The notes below the pieces were generated by a model, which saw only the letters and a list, made by a program, of their open reading frames with translations, was not told the origin of the DNA and ran no database searches. This document shows positions 1 through 5,353 of a stretch of DNA of 5,353 bases, piece by piece. The DNA comes from Methanothrix sp. (GTDB lineage Archaea; Halobacteriota; Methanosarcinia; Methanotrichales; Methanotrichaceae), in the NCBI GenBank assembly GCA_028688535.1, contig JAQTXY010000161.1:1-5353 (forward strand), in the 5' to 3' direction. The position numbers and the translations under genes were made by a program. Position 1 is the stretch's first letter. Every line of letters begins with the position of its first letter.

Positions 1-1079
1 GTCAGAACGGCAATTCCCGTCTTGCCGTCGAGCATCTCCCGGCTGTTCATATCAGCCCGACCAATGCCTACTGCTTCGCCTTTTAGGGTAAAGAGGGCAA
101 CAATATCGCCCTTGCTTATGTCAGTCTCCAGGCGGAGCAGCCCAGGCAAAGCCAGGGGCGCGCCGTGACAGATGGCATCCACCGCGTTATCGGCTATGAC
201 CAGTCGGGGAAGATGCCGCAATGCCGCCTCCACGGGTAGTATGACCCGCCGCAGGCCGGTCTCGTCGCCCGTCTCCTTCCAGGCCGCATAGGCATCGGTT
301 AATTGATGGAGCGTGACCAGCGTCTCATCCTCTTGGAAGGGACCGGCACGCGTGCGGCGCAGCTCCTCCATGTTTGCGCCCGTGCCTAAAGCAAGACCGA
401 TATCAAAGCAAAGCTTGCGCATGTAGGTGCCCGCCTGGCAGCCTACGCGCATGAGCACGCGCTGCTCCTCTATCTCCATGACATCCAGATAATAAATGGT
501 GCGAATGCGCAGCTCCTTAACCACAGAACTCTTCAAGGGAGGCTTCTGAAAGATGGGGCCCATGAATTCTCTGCATACATCGGAAAGCCGCTTCTTGGGC
601 AGAGGCTTATGCACCCGCATGAGGCAGATGTACTCTTTTCCTGCCAGGAGAAGAGTATCCATAATCCTGGTCGCATCTCCCAGGAGGACAGGCAAGATTC
701 CCGTCACCTTGGGGTCCAGGGTGCCGCTGTGACCTGCCTTTTCTACTTCTAAGATGCGTTTCACCCAGGCGGCGATCTCATGGCTGGTTGGGCCGGAGGT
801 CTTGTCCAGATTAATAGCCCCCAAATTCATATGCACCTCTAGGCTGCGCTTCTCAGGAGGAGTGCCATAGGCCGGATTGGTCTTGCCGCTTCGCTTTACC
901 AGCACAGACCGAACCTTATCAGATGGAAGAATTTGAGGATATTTGGCAGAAGACAGGGATGCAGATGATGAGGTAGACGATAGTGAAGCAGAAGGCGAGC
1001 TAGCGGAAGAGCGCGGCGATCCGCGATTCGATGACTTTTCGGCTTTCTCAGCCCGATCAGCGCGATGAATCACTGACAC
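1..1079 (-). CDS. cbf5: Cbf5/TruB-family tRNA/rRNA pseudouridine synthase, catalytic subunit of archaeal H/ACA RNP (C-terminus beyond the window)
   Basis: This enzyme isomerises uridine to pseudouridine, mainly in rRNA under H/ACA guide RNAs with Nop10, Gar1 and L7Ae, and can act on tRNA U55. The frame is open for 359 codons and leaves the window at base 3. By my recollection of the roughly 340-residue Pyrococcus protein, about 20 residues are missing. Numbered from the GTG at 1079, the archaeal N-terminal segment (KTNPAYG, PPEKR) spans about 66-78. The TruB motif is GHSGTLDP with catalytic Asp122 (codon 714-716), followed by the conserved Tyr150 of KEY and the GTYMR motif at 217-221. A PUA-like domain begins near residue 290. 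Residues 16-45 are an unusual Ser-rich stretch. A GAGGG Shine-Dalgarno lies 7 nt before the GTG at 1079, which is why I chose it; the GTG at 1073 (GTGA overlap with the cmk stop) is the alternative. The ATG at 830 would remove conserved residues. Family assignment is very secure; the exact start is not. Confidence 0.96.
   Translation of the reverse strand, partial: MSVIHRADRAEKAEKSSNRGSPRSSASSPSASLSSTSSSASLSSAKYPQILPSDKVRSVLVKRSGKTNPAYGTPPEKRSLEVHMNLGAINLDKTSGPTSHEIAAWVKRILEVEKAGHSGTLDPKVTGILPVLLGDATRIMDTLLLAGKEYICLMRVHKPLPKKRLSDVCREFMGPIFQKPPLKSSVVKELRIRTIYYLDVMEIEEQRVLMRVGCQAGTYMRKLCFDIGLALGTGANMEELRRTRAGPFQEDETLVTLHQLTDAYAAWKETGDETGLRRVILPVEAALRHLPRLVIADNAVDAICHGAPLALPGLLRLETDISKGDIVALFTLKGEAVGIGRADMNSREMLDGKTGIAVL
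942..1034 (-). other. Ser-rich low-complexity N-terminal extension of Cbf5
   Basis: Residues 16-45 of the Cbf5 frame contain 17 Ser in 30 positions, mixed with Ala, Pro, Leu and Thr. The Ser codons are varied (TCA, TCT, TCG, TCC, AGC), so this is not a simple codon repeat. The segment separates a short charged start (RADRAEKAEK) from the first conserved residues (ILP, about 50-52). From memory, the ILP motif in Pyrococcus Cbf5 lies about 10 residues from the start, so the extension here is about 40 residues. It is probably disordered. No in-frame ATG, GTG or TTG lies between it and the conserved region until the GTG near base 905, so it appears to be translated. Its function is unknown. Confidence 0.7.
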
Positions 1080-1594
1080 GAGCTGACCCTCACGGCTGCG
1101 AGCACAATTGCCAACGTCGCCGCTTCATCGAACTTGCCGCTATCAACAACCAGATCATATGCAGAAGAGTCGCTGATATCAATGTTGTAATACATCTTGT
1201 ACCGCCGGGATTCGCTTTCCTCTCGAGCCCGCGTCTCCTGCATGGCATCTTCAGTCAGCTTTGCCTCGCGTTTGGCGATCCGCTCGGCTCTTGTGCGCAG
1301 ATCAGCCTTCAAAAGGACCTTTAAATCTGCCGGCAGTAGATGCCCAGAGAGCCGACCCTCAAAAATCCCGCCCCCATCCCTGGCCAGGACCTTCTGAGCA
1401 TCATCGATGAGATAATCGATCTCAGGACCTTTCTCGGCCAGACGGTTCATCTCCCGGACAGTGATATTCTTCTCAGCAGCGATCTTGCGAAAAAGATCAC
1501 CGGAGTTGACCCAGCGCAGTTTTAACTGCAAGGAGAGAGAACGAGCCAGAGTTGAAGTGCCCGTTCCTGGCGCGCCGCTGATGGTTATTATCAT
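1070..1594 (-). CDS. cmk: Archaeal-type cytidylate kinase (CMP/dCMP kinase)
   Basis: A 174-residue P-loop NMP kinase predicted to phosphorylate CMP or dCMP with ATP in the cytoplasm, feeding pyrimidine nucleotide synthesis. The P-loop, GAPGTGTST, lies at residues 7-15 immediately after the start, so the ATG at 1594 is well placed. SGDLFR (31-36) and EGRLSGH (79-85) match the NMP-binding part. An Arg-rich segment (121-132, including ESRRY) followed by YNIDISD (136-142) resembles the LID and C-terminal signature of the archaeal family. The usual Walker A Lys is Thr13; I recall this substitution in other archaeal cytidylate kinases. The gene starts 2 nt after the DUF106 stop codon and overlaps the start of cbf5 by 10 nt (4 nt if the GTG at 1073 is used). 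Its nearest Shine-Dalgarno-like GGGAG is 12 nt upstream, so initiation may depend on coupling to the preceding gene. A related adenylate-kinase-like enzyme is the main alternative, but length, motifs and neighbours favour Cmk. Confidence 0.93.
   Translation of the reverse strand: MIITISGAPGTGTSTLARSLSLQLKLRWVNSGDLFRKIAAEKNITVREMNRLAEKGPEIDYLIDDAQKVLARDGGGIFEGRLSGHLLPADLKVLLKADLRTRAERIAKREAKLTEDAMQETRAREESESRRYKMYYNIDISDSSAYDLVVDSGKFDEAATLAIVLAAVRVSSCQ
1087..1091 (-). promoter_or_regulatory. Shine-Dalgarno site that decides the cbf5 start
   Basis: GAGGG on the minus strand, inside the 3' end of cmk, stands 7 nt before the GTG at 1079 and 13 nt before the GTG at 1073. The same 7-nt spacing is seen for rps5, rpl30 and the DUF106 gene in this window, which favours the GTG at 1079. 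Confidence 0.6.
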
Positions 1595-1596
1595 CT

Positions 1597-2205
1597 CTAG
1601 CTCATGCTCCCAATGTCCAGAGCCTTACGGATGATCTGCGATACGGGTAGTGAACAGACAAAATACCAATAGAACCAGTAGAGGATCGGTCCCAAGACTG
1701 TAGCATTGATGGGATGCGTCCCCCAGAACGGAAAAGTCATCGTCAATTCCGGGTTAGCGGCTATAAAACTGTAGGCCCACATGAATAACGGTATGGATAT
1801 GATACCAATATAGAGCATGGGCTTGAACTGCATCTGCATCATCTTGCCCTGATCGGATACCATCTTCATCTGCTCGTTTTGCATGGCTTGAATTCTGGCC
1901 TGGTCACCGGAAAGCTGCGCTTCTTTCATCCTTCTTTGCAGACTTTTCATCTTCTCTTGGGAACTACGCAAATACTCCCAGTCCATGGTATACTTCTGAA
2001 TCAAGCTGGCGTATAGACCTGTGATGGCAGCCAGAATGAAAAGCACCACATGAAATGGCAGAATCTCGGGCAGCCATCCCAGCAAATGGCCGGTTGCAAC
2101 CCCCAGGCCGGTTCTCAATTCGGTGCTGATCATTACCCCAAAAAAAAGGACAAAGCCAACCGCCATGGCGGCTTTGTCCATGGACTTGGTCAGCTGGGAA
2201 TTCAT
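1597..2205 (-). CDS. DUF106 / EMC3-TMCO1-type membrane protein (Oxa1/YidC superfamily, archaeal Ylp1-like)
   Basis: A 202-residue integral membrane protein, probably an insertase or chaperone for membrane proteins. Hydrophobic segments are seen at about 13-29, 50-70, 129-150 and 168-187. Between the second and third is a long, charged, Met- and Gln-rich segment (about 74-125) with coiled-coil character, from MDWEYLR to the KMMQMQF region. This layout is that of archaeal DUF106 proteins, which are related to eukaryotic EMC3 and TMCO1 and to YidC. The start codon overlaps the secY stop as ATGA, and GGAG lies 7 nt upstream, so translation is coupled to SecY. The position next to the channel gene fits a role with the Sec translocon, in line with TMCO1 working at Sec61 in eukaryotes. 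That functional link is inference here. A Met at residue 9 is a possible alternative start, but the Shine-Dalgarno favours the first ATG. Confidence 0.92.
   Translation of the reverse strand: MNSQLTKSMDKAAMAVGFVLFFGVMISTELRTGLGVATGHLLGWLPEILPFHVVLFILAAITGLYASLIQKYTMDWEYLRSSQEKMKSLQRRMKEAQLSGDQARIQAMQNEQMKMVSDQGKMMQMQFKPMLYIGIISIPLFMWAYSFIAANPELTMTFPFWGTHPINATVLGPILYWFYWYFVCSLPVSQIIRKALDIGSMS
2140..2147 (-). other. T8 tract on the sense strand, inside the DUF106 gene
   Basis: Eight consecutive T on the coding strand, preceded by CC and followed by GGGG, cover codons 20-22 (Leu-Phe-Phe of the first membrane segment). It lies about 55 nt after the secY stop codon. Oligo-T runs on the sense strand favour transcript release by archaeal RNA polymerase, so partial attenuation or slippage here is conceivable. 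The run is also simply what a Phe-rich helix can produce. Confidence 0.3.
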
Positions 2206-3812
2206 GCCGACGCTCCGAAGAACTTCTGCATCATGGGGTACATCTCCTGAATCTGTTCGCTGGCTACCTGCTCATAGAGCCGATAGACAATGCTCACAGC
2301 CAAGAGCAGCCCAGTACCTCCAGCGCCACCCAGTGTGCCCAAAAGGCTGGCAATCAAAGTTAAAACGCCTATGATCACGCCGCCGATGACAGTCACCTTG
2401 GGAATATACCTCTCCATAAGCTTCTCAATGGAGGCCGGATTTCTTCTGTAGCCCGGAACCTGCAGGCCGGAGTTATGAATCTTGGCAGCCACGCTCTTGG
2501 GACCCATGCCCGTAGTCTCAATCCAGAAGATAGCGAAGATAATGCCGCCAATGATCAGGAAGGAAGCGTCCACTATCACATGCAGAAATATCTGCCATCC
2601 GGCAAGAGCCGAAAAGCCTAATTCGGTCATACCTGCATGGGGTTGCACCATTCCCGGCATCCAGTCACTGGGACCTCGCAGAGCTGACAGATAGTACATT
2701 AAGCCCGATACCGGTTGAGGCGACGAGCCGCTTATGGCAGCACCTGTAACCGAATTAACCTTGGCTTCGGAGATAAATGTTCCCAGAATGCTGGAATAAC
2801 CGGTATAAGTGGTGACCACTCCCTGGCCGGTTATCGTGGCCGAAGTTACCGTGCCAAGCTTAGCTGCCAGCAATGCTCCGATCATCTCGATGTTGGCCTG
2901 AATGGCCCGCACCAGGATCATGGGAAGAACTGAGGCATAGACCAGCTTGACCGGAAAACGTCCCCGCGCACCCCGCACGCGGCTGTGGGCCAGCGGTATC
3001 TCAATTCTAGTGGACTCCACCAAGACGACCAGCAAAATTATCGTTATGGTAGATATGAGAGCCAGAATTCCCCCGGTTACTAGAATGAATCTCAGCCCTT
3101 CCGCTGTGAAGAGAGTATCGAAGCTGATCAGCTGTAGCCGAATGATATCGATCCATTTGGGTATGATGCCCACAGGAAGCCCGGCATCGCCGCTCGCCGG
3201 ATTGATGATGCCCGTGACCAGCTGCTGGCTTATTCCTGCTACGATAAAGAGCCCCACACCCGAACCGACGCCCCATTTTGAGACTACCTCATCCATATAA
3301 ACGATGAGAGATCCGCCTACGAAGACCTGAATAAAGATCAATAATGATATCATGCCCAGGGAGGTGCCCAGCGTACTGGCTAAACCAGCATCCGGAAGTA
3401 GATAGCCACCCAATACCTGCGGCAGAGCTTCAACTGCGACCATAACAAACACCAGAGCTTTTTGTGTACCCTGATAAATAGCCTGATCGCGAGGTTCGCT
3501 CAGATTGAGCTTGATGATCTGAGCACCCACGAGAAGCTGCAATACGATGGATGCAGTAACTATTGGACCTATGCCAAGGAGCATCATCGATCCGAAGGAC
3601 CCGGCAAAAAAGGCACGATAAGCACTGAATATATCAATGGATGCTGTGGAAAGCCCGAAGAGGGGTATATTTCCCAGGGTAAAGTAGAGCAGCAGTATGG
3701 CTAGAGTCCAGCTTAGCTTTCTCTTAAAATGGACGTGCCCAGTGGGCCGCTCCACGGAGGGGAGCCGGCGCACAAAGGGCTCTATCGCATAAAAGAAACT
3801 CTGCTGGTTCAT
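2202..3812 (-). CDS. secY: SecY, protein-conducting channel subunit of the Sec translocon (Sec61 alpha homologue)
   Basis: This 536-residue protein forms the membrane pore, with SecE and Sec61 beta, that exports proteins and inserts membrane proteins. Ten membrane segments can be placed at about 33-52, 75-96, 116-138, 149-172, 182-203, 240-267, 288-316, 405-431, 470-493 and 496-516. A plug helix lies at about 60-72, followed by the conserved GIGPIVTA (80-87). The cytosolic TM6-TM7 loop carries ESTRIEIPLAHSR (266-278), and the TM8-TM9 loop carries ETTGMGPKS (432-440); both are ribosome or partner contact loops in this family. The protein is about 100 residues longer than the roughly 436-residue M. 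jannaschii SecY. The increase is mostly in the external TM7-TM8 loop (about 317-404), with smaller additions around 203-240. I recall similar long loops in haloarchaeal and methanosarcinal SecY. The start overlaps the rpl15 stop as ATGA, and the stop overlaps the DUF106 start. No frame disruption is seen. Confidence 0.97.
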   Translation of the reverse strand: MNQQSFFYAIEPFVRRLPSVERPTGHVHFKRKLSWTLAILLLYFTLGNIPLFGLSTASIDIFSAYRAFFAGSFGSMMLLGIGPIVTASIVLQLLVGAQIIKLNLSEPRDQAIYQGTQKALVFVMVAVEALPQVLGGYLLPDAGLASTLGTSLGMISLLIFIQVFVGGSLIVYMDEVVSKWGVGSGVGLFIVAGISQQLVTGIINPASGDAGLPVGIIPKWIDIIRLQLISFDTLFTAEGLRFILVTGGILALISTITIILLVVLVESTRIEIPLAHSRVRGARGRFPVKLVYASVLPMILVRAIQANIEMIGALLAAKLGTVTSATITGQGVVTTYTGYSSILGTFISEAKVNSVTGAAISGSSPQPVSGLMYYLSALRGPSDWMPGMVQPHAGMTELGFSALAGWQIFLHVIVDASFLIIGGIIFAIFWIETTGMGPKSVAAKIHNSGLQVPGYRRNPASIEKLMERYIPKVTVIGGVIIGVLTLIASLLGTLGGAGGTGLLLAVSIVYRLYEQVASEQIQEMYPMMQKFFGASA

Positions 3813-4186
3813 ACTACTACTGCCTGACCACCAGCAGCCTCAATTTTGCTCTTCGCTGTCGCAGTGAATCCAGCCGCGCTAACGTTAAGCGTTCTGGTTA
3901 CTTTGCCGCGACCCAGCACCTTCATCTCGGAAAGCTCAATCTTGCCATCCGGGCCTGCCATCTGGTCCAGCACGTCCACGTTGACCACCTCAAGTTCCTC
4001 GGAGAGAGGCAGCTTAACAAATCCGTGCTTACCCATCTCAGTTCCGAGAAGCATAGAGCGCATGAAGTGGTGTTTGCACTTCCCAGAATCTCCACGGCCG
4101 CCGCGAGACCCGCCTCCGCGCGCATTCTTGTGCTTGCCGTGATAGGTTCTGTGCCCTCTCTTATCTTTCGTATTTGGTCTAACCAT
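3809..4186 (-). CDS. rpl15: 50S ribosomal protein L15 (uL15, archaeal L27Ae type)
   Basis: A 125-residue basic protein of the large ribosomal subunit. The N-terminal 45 residues are rich in Gly, Arg, Lys and His, with the Gly/Arg motif GGGSRGGRG (24-32) and GKCKHHF (35-41), and form the extended rRNA-binding tail. GKHGF (52-56) follows, then a globular C-terminal domain with VLGRGKVTRTLNV (90-102) and the final IEAAGG (115-120). It is somewhat shorter than the roughly 140-165 residues I recall for other archaeal uL15 proteins. The missing part appears to be in the middle, where VLDQMAGPDG leads quickly into the KVLGRG segment. GAGG lies 9 nt before the ATG and overlaps the last codons of rpl30, which ends 6 nt upstream. 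The gene order rpl30-rpl15-secY is the standard archaeal one. Confidence 0.96.
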   Translation of the reverse strand: MVRPNTKDKRGHRTYHGKHKNARGGGSRGGRGDSGKCKHHFMRSMLLGTEMGKHGFVKLPLSEELEVVNVDVLDQMAGPDGKIELSEMKVLGRGKVTRTLNVSAAGFTATAKSKIEAAGGQAVVV

Positions 4187-4192
4187 GGTTTC

Positions 4193-4648
4193 TTACCTCA
4201 TCCTCTTGATAAGATCCGCCAAGTCTGTGCGAAAACCCAGATCTCCGCCCTGTTGCGCGGTCTTCTTGATGGTCTTCAAACCCTTCCGGGCCGGATGGAG
4301 CCGGAATATGGGCTTGATTTCCAGATCCTTCAGGCTCGCGCTGCCGGAGGTAATAGCACTGGCCAATTCCTTGAAGGAGCCGTATGATGTATTCTCCTTC
4401 AAGAACTGCTCTGTCAGCCGTCGGTTAGCACTCAGCCGTCCCCGCTTCTCGAGGAGCAGAGCCAGCGTGTCATCGTCTATCTTGCCCCAGGCTACATAGT
4501 CTTTTACTTTCTGAATCATGCCCCGGTAATGTTCATCCTCTCGGACGACGATGCAGTGGTTGACTCGGTTTATATGCAGCATGGCTAGAGTGGACTTGAT
4601 ATCCGGCCGAAGGTTCAGCTCGCCTCTCAATCTCACTATGGCAAACAT
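4193..4648 (-). CDS. rpl30: 50S ribosomal protein L30 (uL30, archaeal/eukaryotic L7 type)
   Basis: A 151-residue large-subunit protein of the long archaeal/eukaryotic type, against about 60 residues for bacterial L30. It opens with FAIVRLRG, followed by the central MLHINRVNHCIVV segment typical of the family and a long archaeal C-terminal extension. That extension ends in a basic part, FRLHPARKGLKTIKK, and a C-terminal KRMR. I placed the start at the ATG at 4648 and not at the in-frame TTG at 4654 that overlaps the rps5 stop: GAGGG lies 7 nt before the ATG but only 1 nt before the TTG, and archaeal uL30 proteins begin near the FAIVRLRG motif. The start is 2 nt after the end of rps5. The stop codon forms part of the region carrying the rpl15 Shine-Dalgarno. 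Confidence 0.96.
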   Translation of the reverse strand: MFAIVRLRGELNLRPDIKSTLAMLHINRVNHCIVVREDEHYRGMIQKVKDYVAWGKIDDDTLALLLEKRGRLSANRRLTEQFLKENTSYGSFKELASAITSGSASLKDLEIKPIFRLHPARKGLKTIKKTAQQGGDLGFRTDLADLIKRMR

Positions 4649-4650
4649 CT

Positions 4651-5274
4651 TCAAGCCCTCACAGTTACAGTATTGATGAGTGCATTGTAGGTGGCCTTGG
4701 CGAAGTTGATAGTCGTCCTGGTCGAGCCTGCCGTTCTTGTCCAGACATCCTTAATGCCTGCCATGTCCATGACCTTCTTGGATGTGTCACCGGCTGCTAT
4801 GCCAAGCCCGCGAGGCGCCGGGATAAGTACAACCCTGACGCTTCCGGATTCGCCTACAACCTGGTAAGGCACGGTGTGCGCCTGGCCGCAGCCGCATTCC
4901 CAGCTACCGCAGCCTCGATTTACCTTCATGATATTGCGCTTGGCACTATCGATGCCCTTTTTGATGGCTTTGCCGACCTGAACATCTTTTCCTTCGCCCA
5001 GCCCAATATAGCCATCTCTGTTTCCAACAATTACCGTAGTTCTGAATTTGACTCTCCTTCCGGAGTCAGTCATCCTCTGAACCATATTGATATCCAGAAC
5101 CTCATCCTCAAGGCCCGGTATCAGTACATCTATCAGGCCAGCCTCCTTAATAGGCAGACCTGAGGCAATTGCTTCATCGAAGGAAGTTACTTGGCCCTCA
5201 AAGACGAGCTTGCCCAGCCTTGTCCGGGGGACCCACTCTTCCTGGTAAAAATCACGCTTCTTTTTCCGATCCAT
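4651..5274 (-). CDS. rps5: 30S ribosomal protein S5 (uS5, archaeal/eukaryotic S2 type)
   Basis: A 207-residue small-subunit protein near the decoding site and mRNA entry, with a role in translational accuracy. An N-terminal archaeal extension ([13 protein letters not shown], about 12-24) precedes the RNA-binding S5 N domain (about 55-120), which includes [19 protein letters not shown] and the GEGKDV segment. The C-terminal S5D2-like domain contains [12 protein letters not shown] (148-159) and [20 protein letters not shown] (172-191). The central [14 protein letters not shown] segment has Cys122, Cys127, Cys129 and His133, a pattern I recall in other archaeal uS5 proteins and possibly a metal site. 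GGGGTGA, overlapping the rpl18 stop, provides the Shine-Dalgarno with its GGGG 7 nt before the ATG. The stop lies 2 nt before the rpl30 ATG. Confidence 0.97.
   Translation of the reverse strand: MDRKKKRDFYQEEWVPRTRLGKLVFEGQVTSFDEAIASGLPIKEAGLIDVLIPGLEDEVLDINMVQRMTDSGRRVKFRTTVIVGNRDGYIGLGEGKDVQVGKAIKKGIDSAKRNIMKVNRGCGSWECGCGQAHTVPYQVVGESGSVRVVLIPAPRGLGIAAGDTSKKVMDMAGIKDVWTRTAGSTRTTINFAKATYNALINTVTVRA
4656..4660 (-). promoter_or_regulatory. Shine-Dalgarno site that decides the rpl30 start
   Basis: GAGGG within the last codons of rps5 stands 7 nt before the ATG at 4648 and only 1 nt before the TTG at 4654. It therefore supports the ATG as the true start of uL30. Confidence 0.75.
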
Positions 5275-5278
5275 AAGT

Positions 5279-5353
5279 TCACCCCAGTATCTTCTCTCGA
5301 ACCTGCTCGAATTGGGCCACGATATCTGCTCCCGTGTACTTCTTTATGTGCTC
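5279..5353 (-). CDS. rpl18: 50S ribosomal protein L18 (uL18), C-terminal end only
   Basis: The last 24 codons and TGA stop of a gene entering from the right edge. The visible peptide runs from [12 protein letters not shown] to a final REKILG, a basic and acidic helical tail like the end of archaeal uL18. The position directly upstream of rps5, 4 nt away, is where rpl18 sits in archaeal and bacterial spc operons. Identity rests mainly on gene order plus this short tail, since the conserved 5S rRNA-binding part lies outside the window. Confidence 0.85.
   Translation of the reverse strand, partial: EHIKKYTGADIVAQFEQVREKILG

Noticed and set aside
937..1068. Plus-strand open stretch encoding a very acidic peptide (many Asp and Glu) opposite the Cbf5 Ser-rich region.
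   Set aside because: It is an out-of-frame mirror of the Ser-rich coding segment, only about 43 codons with at best a TTG start, and has no Shine-Dalgarno or recognisable family.
1031..1525. Plus-strand open frames opposite cmk and the cmk-cbf5 junction.
   Set aside because: They lie antisense to a clear kinase gene, have no family features, and are expected by-products of GC-moderate coding sequence.
2126..2165. T8G4 as a programmed frameshift site in the DUF106 gene.
   Set aside because: The gene is complete and in frame as read, so no frameshift is needed; kept only as a possible attenuation point.
2482..3704. Several plus-strand frames of 70-117 codons opposite secY, and a second minus-strand frame of 89 codons inside it.
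   Set aside because: All overlap the fully supported secY frame, show no conserved motifs or hydrophobic organisation, and lack ribosome binding sites.
3846..4499. Plus-strand and alternative minus-strand frames over rpl15 and rpl30.
   Set aside because: They are shadows of highly conserved ribosomal protein genes; composition and lack of motifs give no support.
1..5353. Hidden non-coding RNA, promoter, terminator, riboswitch, CRISPR or mobile element between genes.
   Set aside because: Genes cover the window almost without gaps (largest 6 nt), no direct or inverted repeat pattern stood out by eye, and both operon ends lie outside.

Overview
The window is a conserved stretch of an archaeal chromosome: the downstream end of the spectinomycin-type (spc) ribosomal protein operon. 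Every gene lies on the minus strand, so transcription runs from base 5353 towards base 1. In transcription order the genes are the C-terminal tail of rpl18 (uL18), rps5 (uS5), rpl30 (uL30), rpl15 (uL15), secY, a DUF106/EMC3-TMCO1-type membrane protein, cmk (archaeal cytidylate kinase) and cbf5/truB (H/ACA RNP pseudouridine synthase). The last gene runs off the left edge of the window. No tRNA, rRNA, mobile element, CRISPR array or gene-free stretch is visible. The largest gap between genes is 6 nt, and most junctions are 4-10 nt overlaps or gaps of a few bases.

The archaeal assignment rests on several points. uL30 is long (about 150 aa, against about 60 in bacteria), and uS5 carries the archaeal/eukaryotic-type Cys-rich central segment. 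The ten-helix SecY, the DUF106 protein and the archaeal-type cytidylate kinase fit as well. The last gene is a Cbf5-type enzyme with the archaeal N-terminal Thr-Asn-Pro ... Pro-Pro-Glu-Lys-Arg segment and a PUA domain. Moderate GC content, clear Shine-Dalgarno motifs about 7 nt before starts, and the long SecY TM7-TM8 external loop suggest a methanogenic euryarchaeon. From memory I lean towards Methanosarcinales/Methanothrix-like, but the sequence alone does not prove this.

The genes form one growth-related co-expression unit: ribosomal proteins, the protein-conducting channel, a probable Oxa1-superfamily membrane insertase next to the channel gene, a pyrimidine nucleotide kinase, and the RNA-guided rRNA pseudouridylation enzyme. 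The window starts and ends inside the unit, so neither a promoter nor a terminator is seen.

I found no previously undescribed system. The points worth a second look are modest: a Ser-rich low-complexity N-terminal extension on Cbf5 with a GTG start, a cytidylate kinase P-loop with Thr in place of Lys, direct secY-DUF106 translational coupling with no adk between them, a T8 tract on the sense strand just inside the DUF106 gene, and an uL30 start that should be an ATG rather than an upstream TTG.
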